NCBI RefSeq assembly: GCF_000411455.1
Contig: NZ_KE150457.1
Coordinates: forward strand, 748,474 to 812,473
Direction of reading: 5' to 3'
Length of the DNA: 64,000 nucleotides
Source: Microbacterium sp. oral taxon 186 str. F0373
GTDB taxonomy: Bacteria; Actinomycetota; Actinomycetes; Actinomycetales; Microbacteriaceae
The notes under the pieces are model-generated. The model did not search any database. It had not been told where the DNA came from and saw nothing but the letters and a program-made list of their open reading frames with translations. The stretch's first letter is position 1; every line of letters begins with the position of its first letter. A program made the translations under genes and the position numbers. This document shows, in pieces, positions 60,346-64,000 of the stretch.

Positions 60346-63027
60346 CTACAGCCGCACGAGCTCGGTCACGCGGACGACGGCGGCGCCCTCCTCGACGGAT
60401 GCCGCGAGATCGACCTCGGCCCGGATGCGCCAGTCGTGGTCGCCGGCCGGATCGTCGATCGTCTGCTCGACGCGCCAGAGGCCGGATGCCGCGGCATCCG
60501 CCGTGTCGATCACGCAGAGCCGCGGCGAACGGGCCGGCCCACCGGTGAGGATCTGGTCGTGCTCGTCGTAGTAGCGGTCGAGGGCTTCGGGCCAACCGAC
60601 CTCGGGATCGAGGGCCACCAGCGCGTCGTCGTCCTGCAGAGCCGCGAGCTGCACCCGCCGGAACAGCTCGTTGCGCACGAGCACCGTGAAGGCACGCTCG
60701 TTCGTGAGGATGGAGGGCGGCGCCGGCGGCACGACCGGAGCGCCGTCCTCGGGCAGCACCGCCGTGGGGTCGATGAGCGCCGACCACTCGTCGACGAGAC
60801 TCGAGTCGACCTGGCGCACGAGCTCGCCGAGCCACTCGATGATGTCGCGCAGCTCGTCGGTGCGCGCATCGGCGGGAACGGTCTGGCGGATCGCCCGGTC
60901 GGCGTCGGAGAGGTAGCGCAGCACCAGTCCTTCACTGCGCGAGAGTTGGTAGAAGGAAACATATTCCGCGAACGACATGGCTCGCTCGAACATGTCGCGG
61001 ACCACCGACTTCGGACTCAGCTCGAAATCGCGCACCCACGGCTGCGAGGACGCGAACACCTCGAACGACTGGGTGAGCAACTCGGCGAGCGGCTTCGGAT
61101 AGGTGATCTCCTCGAGCAGCGCCATGCGCTCGTCGTACTCGATGCCGTCGCGTTTCATCGCGGCGACCGCCTCGCCCCGAGCGCGGTACTCCTGCTGCGC
61201 GAGAATGGCGCGCGGATCGTCGAGTGTGGCCTCGATGACGCTCAGGACATCGAGGGCGTAGTGGCCGGTGCCGATGCCGCCCGGGGCGACGGGGGCGGGG
61301 GCGGTCGCGGGGGCGGGCTGTTCATAGCTCCGGAAGGACGACGCATTTTCGTTGGAACCGGGCGCTGTGGGCTCCTCGGCGGCGAGATCTCCGGAGTTGT
61401 GAACACGCGCCCCGGCGCCCGGAGCCATGTCGTCGTCCGGCGACAGCAGCTCGATCGCGGCGAGCGCGAAGGGCGACAGCGGTTGGTTGAGGGCGAAGTT
61501 CGGCTGCAGGTCGACGGTGAGCGCGATGTGAGGGCGCGATGGCGCGGAGCGGTCGATCTCGACGATCCCGGCATCCACGAGCGTGCGGAAGATCGCGATG
61601 GCGCGTCGGGCGAGGGCGAACCGACGCGCGGCCGGCTCGTGGTTGTCGAACACGAGTGCGCGCACGTGGTCGAAGACGTCTCCCCCGCGGCCGATGACGT
61701 TGATCAGCATCGCGGCGGTGAGCTTCAGCTGCGGCACGAGCGGCTCGGGAGCGGCGGAGATGAGCCGCTCGTACGACCCCTCTCCCCAGTTGACGACGCC
61801 GGTGGGGGCCTTCTTGCGGACGATCTTCTTGCGCTTGGCCGCGTCGTCGCCGGCCTTCGCGAGAGCGACCGCGTTCTCGATCTCCCACTCGGGGGCCATG
61901 ACCACGACGTTGCCGTGGGTGTCGTAGCCGGCGCGCCCCGCACGGCCGGCGACCTGGTGGAACTCGCGCGCGCTGAGCTGGCGCATCTTCGTGCCGTCGT
62001 ACTTGCTCAGCGCCGTGATCATGACGGTGCGGATGGGCACGTTGATGCCGACCCCGAGCGTGTCGGTGCCGCAGATCACCCGCAGCAGCCCGCGTTGGGC
62101 GAGGGTCTCGACGAGTCGCCGATAGCGCGGCAGCATGCCCGCGTGGTGCACGCCGATGCCGGCCCGAACGAGCCGCGACAGCGTCTTGCCGAAACCCGTC
62201 GTGAAGCGGAATCCGCCGATGGCGTCGGCGATCTCGTCGCGCTGGGCGCGTGTGGTGAGGGTGACGGATGCCAGGGCCTGCGCACGCTCGAGGGCCGCCG
62301 CCTGTGCGAAGTGCACGATGTAGACCGGCACCTCACGCTCGTCGACGAGCATCGTCAGCACCTCGTGCACCGGCCGGCGCTCGTACGAGAAGTGCAGCGG
62401 CACCGGCCGCTCGACGCCGGTGACGAGCGCCACGGGGCGCCCCGTGCGGCGCTCGAGGTCTTCGGCGATCGGCGTCACGTCGCCGAGGGTGGCCGACATC
62501 AGCAGGAACTGCGCCTGCGGCAGCAGCAGGAGCGGCACCTGCCACGCCCATCCCCGGTCGGGGTCGCCGTAGTAGTGGAACTCGTCCATGACGACCTGAT
62601 CGACCTGCGCATCCGCGCCGTGACGGAGGGCGATGTTGGCGAGGATCTCCGCGGTGCAGCAGACGATCGCGGCATCCGGGTTCACCGACGAGTCGCCGGT
62701 GACCATGCCGACGTTCTCGGCGCCGAACACCTCGACCAGCGCGAAGAACTTCTCACTGACCAGCGCTTTGATCGGCGCGGTGTAGTACGAGCGGCCGCCC
62801 GCGGCGAGGCAGGCCGCGTGAGCGGCGATCGCGACGAGCGACTTGCCGGTACCCGTCGGTGTCGACAGGATCACGTTGGCACCCGAGACCAGCTCGATGA
62901 CGGCCTCGTCCTGCGCGGGGTACAGTGCCAGCCCACGGCCGGCGGCCCACGCGACGAAGCCCTCATACGCGGCATCCGCCGTCGCTCCGACGGGCACGAG
63001 GTCGGTCAGTGCCGCAGGCGAGGTCAT
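60346..63027 (-). CDS. DEAD/DEAH-box superfamily 2 helicase with DUF3516-type C-terminus
   Basis: An 893-residue actinobacterial helicase of the Ski2-like group. LYPAQDEAVIELVSG, LSTPTGTGKSLVAIA (Walker A), YYTAPIKALVSEKF, VVMDEFHYYGDPDRG (DEFH in place of DEVH/DExH), FLLMSATLGD, GIGVHHAGMLPRYRRLVE and FHQVAGRAGRAGYDTHG are all in order in the first 400 residues. The remaining part (about 420-893) lacks ratchet motifs I can place and matches what is called DUF3516. RNA is the likely substrate, as in related proteins. Predicted cytosolic. Confidence 0.87.
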   Translation of the reverse strand: MTSPAALTDLVPVGATADAAYEGFVAWAAGRGLALYPAQDEAVIELVSGANVILSTPTGTGKSLVAIAAHAACLAAGGRSYYTAPIKALVSEKFFALVEVFGAENVGMVTGDSSVNPDAAIVCCTAEILANIALRHGADAQVDQVVMDEFHYYGDPDRGWAWQVPLLLLPQAQFLLMSATLGDVTPIAEDLERRTGRPVALVTGVERPVPLHFSYERRPVHEVLTMLVDEREVPVYIVHFAQAAALERAQALASVTLTTRAQRDEIADAIGGFRFTTGFGKTLSRLVRAGIGVHHAGMLPRYRRLVETLAQRGLLRVICGTDTLGVGINVPIRTVMITALSKYDGTKMRQLSAREFHQVAGRAGRAGYDTHGNVVVMAPEWEIENAVALAKAGDDAAKRKKIVRKKAPTGVVNWGEGSYERLISAAPEPLVPQLKLTAAMLINVIGRGGDVFDHVRALVFDNHEPAARRFALARRAIAIFRTLVDAGIVEIDRSAPSRPHIALTVDLQPNFALNQPLSPFALAAIELLSPDDDMAPGAGARVHNSGDLAAEEPTAPGSNENASSFRSYEQPAPATAPAPVAPGGIGTGHYALDVLSVIEATLDDPRAILAQQEYRARGEAVAAMKRDGIEYDERMALLEEITYPKPLAELLTQSFEVFASSQPWVRDFELSPKSVVRDMFERAMSFAEYVSFYQLSRSEGLVLRYLSDADRAIRQTVPADARTDELRDIIEWLGELVRQVDSSLVDEWSALIDPTAVLPEDGAPVVPPAPPSILTNERAFTVLVRNELFRRVQLAALQDDDALVALDPEVGWPEALDRYYDEHDQILTGGPARSPRLCVIDTADAAASGLWRVEQTIDDPAGDHDWRIRAEVDLAASVEEGAAVVRVTELVRL

Positions 63028-63085
63028 TCCCCGAGTCTGCCAGGCGCGGCGGCGCCCGCGGTCGCGCGGCGCTGCGGCGGTGCAG

Positions 63086-64000
63086 TCAGGGGCGCGCAGC
63101 CTTGGCGGCGAGCACGTGCCGCGCGGCGTCGTCCACCCGCTGCGCGAACACGGGGTCGGCCTGCGCTTTGGCGAGCACCGCGTCGTACATCTCCGCGAAC
63201 ACGCTCGGATCGGTCGATGCCAGCACGACGTCGACCCCGGCGCTCACGGCGAGCACGGCGCGATCGGCCGGGCTCCACGCCTGCACCGCCTGGGCGGCGG
63301 AGAGGTCGTCGGTGACGAGCATCCCGTCCGTGCCGACGAGGGCCCGGGCAAGGCCCACGACCGTCGGCGAGAACACCGCCGGGGTCGAGGGGTCGATGTT
63401 CTGGTAGATCGCGCTCGAGACCATCACGGCGGCGGGGCCGCCTCGCAGGAGGCTGCGGTAGACCGCGACGTCGGGGCCGTCCGCGGTGACGGTCGTGTCG
63501 ACCACGTTCGCCGTGGTGTCGGTGTTGGCGGTGACGTGGCCGAGCCCCGGAAAGTGCTTGAACACCGGCATGACGTCCGAGGCCCGCATCCCGTCGGCGA
63601 ACGCACCGGCCTTCGCGACCACGGTCGCCTCGTCGTACCCGTACTGACGGCCGAGCGCCCCGATGGGCGGATTGTCGAAGCGGGTCGCCTCGCTCGTGAC
63701 GATGTCCACGACGGGCGCGAGGTTCAGCGTGACGCCGGCGGCGGCGAGCTGCTGTCCCCACGTCGTGGCCGATGCGCGCAGCTGGTCGTCGGGCAGGTCG
63801 GCCTGCCGGATCGCGTACGGGATGTCGTCGAACCCCGGCCCGGTGAGCACCTGGACCTCGCCGCCCTCCTGGTCGGTGGAGACCCAGATCGGGATGCCGT
63901 CGGCATCCGCGCTCGTGAACGAGCCGACGAGCGCGGCGACCGCCGCGGCCCCCGCCTGCGAGCGCCCGTGCAGGAAGATGCCGCCCGCGTGCCGGTCCGT
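63086..64000 (-). CDS. Family 3 glycoside hydrolase, NagZ-like (5' end beyond the window)
   Basis: The visible 304 residues are the C-terminal two thirds or more of a GH3 single-domain beta-N-acetylhexosaminidase-type protein. GGIFLHGRSQAG and WVSTDQEGGEVQVLTG match the substrate-binding start, VMPVFKHFPGLGHVTANTDTT the Lys-His loop, and LVTDDLSAAQAV holds the nucleophile Asp. In the loop that carries D-S-H in NagZ, the sequence here is N-T-D-T, a variation I believe is common in actinobacterial members. Such enzymes trim GlcNAc from peptidoglycan fragments or surface sugars. Signal peptide, if any, lies outside. Confidence 0.85.
   Translation of the reverse strand, partial: TDRHAGGIFLHGRSQAGAAAVAALVGSFTSADADGIPIWVSTDQEGGEVQVLTGPGFDDIPYAIRQADLPDDQLRASATTWGQQLAAAGVTLNLAPVVDIVTSEATRFDNPPIGALGRQYGYDEATVVAKAGAFADGMRASDVMPVFKHFPGLGHVTANTDTTANVVDTTVTADGPDVAVYRSLLRGGPAAVMVSSAIYQNIDPSTPAVFSPTVVGLARALVGTDGMLVTDDLSAAQAVQAWSPADRAVLAVSAGVDVVLASTDPSVFAEMYDAVLAKAQADPVFAQRVDDAARHVLAAKAARP

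Overview
The window is high-GC DNA with tightly packed genes, GTGA/ATGA stop-start overlaps, TAGGNT-type -10 hexamers, WXG100 proteins, a mycoredoxin-like protein and a very frequent octamer CGGCATCC/GGATGCCG. This fits an actinobacterium, most likely Microbacteriaceae and probably Microbacterium. The genus is inferred from style, not from a marker gene. No tRNA, rRNA, CRISPR array, insertion sequence or prophage was seen.

Positions 1-14574 form a cell-surface polysaccharide region. A large secreted PKD/LamG protein runs off the left edge and is frameshifted by a 46-bp tandem duplication. Next comes a leftward operon (GT2, CDP-alcohol phosphotransferase, GT2, membrane protein). Rightward genes follow: a double glycosyltransferase, a TagD-like cytidylyltransferase with a small partner, a polysaccharide-deacetylase lipoprotein, a GT2-GtrA protein and a mycoredoxin. 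Several leaders here carry G-runs and stems closed by GGGG loops in place of an ordinary ribosome-binding site.

Positions 14691-25174 are mostly housekeeping: a coupled aldehyde dehydrogenase and GMC oxidoreductase, a DEAD-box RNA helicase, prolyl aminopeptidase, a YpfJ-type zinc peptidase, malate dehydrogenase (apparently leaderless), a Na+/H+ antiporter and a resolvase-like protein without the catalytic serine.

Positions 25178-50056 are the most interesting part: about 25 kb, entirely leftward, forming a type VII secretion-like locus. A ten-gene operon plus a giant Ig/FnIII anchor protein encodes MoxR, DUF58, a transglutaminase-like membrane protein, RDD-FHA, a PP2C phosphatase, an FHA protein, a Ser/Thr kinase, an FHA-winged-helix protein and a 1502-residue FHA-containing FtsK/EccC/EssC ATPase. 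A second operon encodes two small WXG100-like proteins, a 541-residue protein with an LXG-like helical part, membrane segments and an alpha/beta-hydrolase end, a lipoprotein and a conserved protein. The two promoters share a palindromic site. No EccB, EccD, EccE or mycosin, and no EsaA, EssA or EssB, is present in this stretch. The arrangement suggests secretion controlled by protein phosphorylation, with a hydrolase effector and a possible lipoprotein immunity partner.

Positions 50275-64000 hold tag (3-methyladenine glycosylase), a TIGR01777 epimerase, a decayed DUF4166 gene, an acyl-CoA oxidase-like protein, a GH3 beta-glucosidase facing a double-TetR regulator, RecQ, a DUF3516-type helicase and a GH3 NagZ-like protein cut by the right edge. 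Two intergenic nested inverted repeats here share one architecture.
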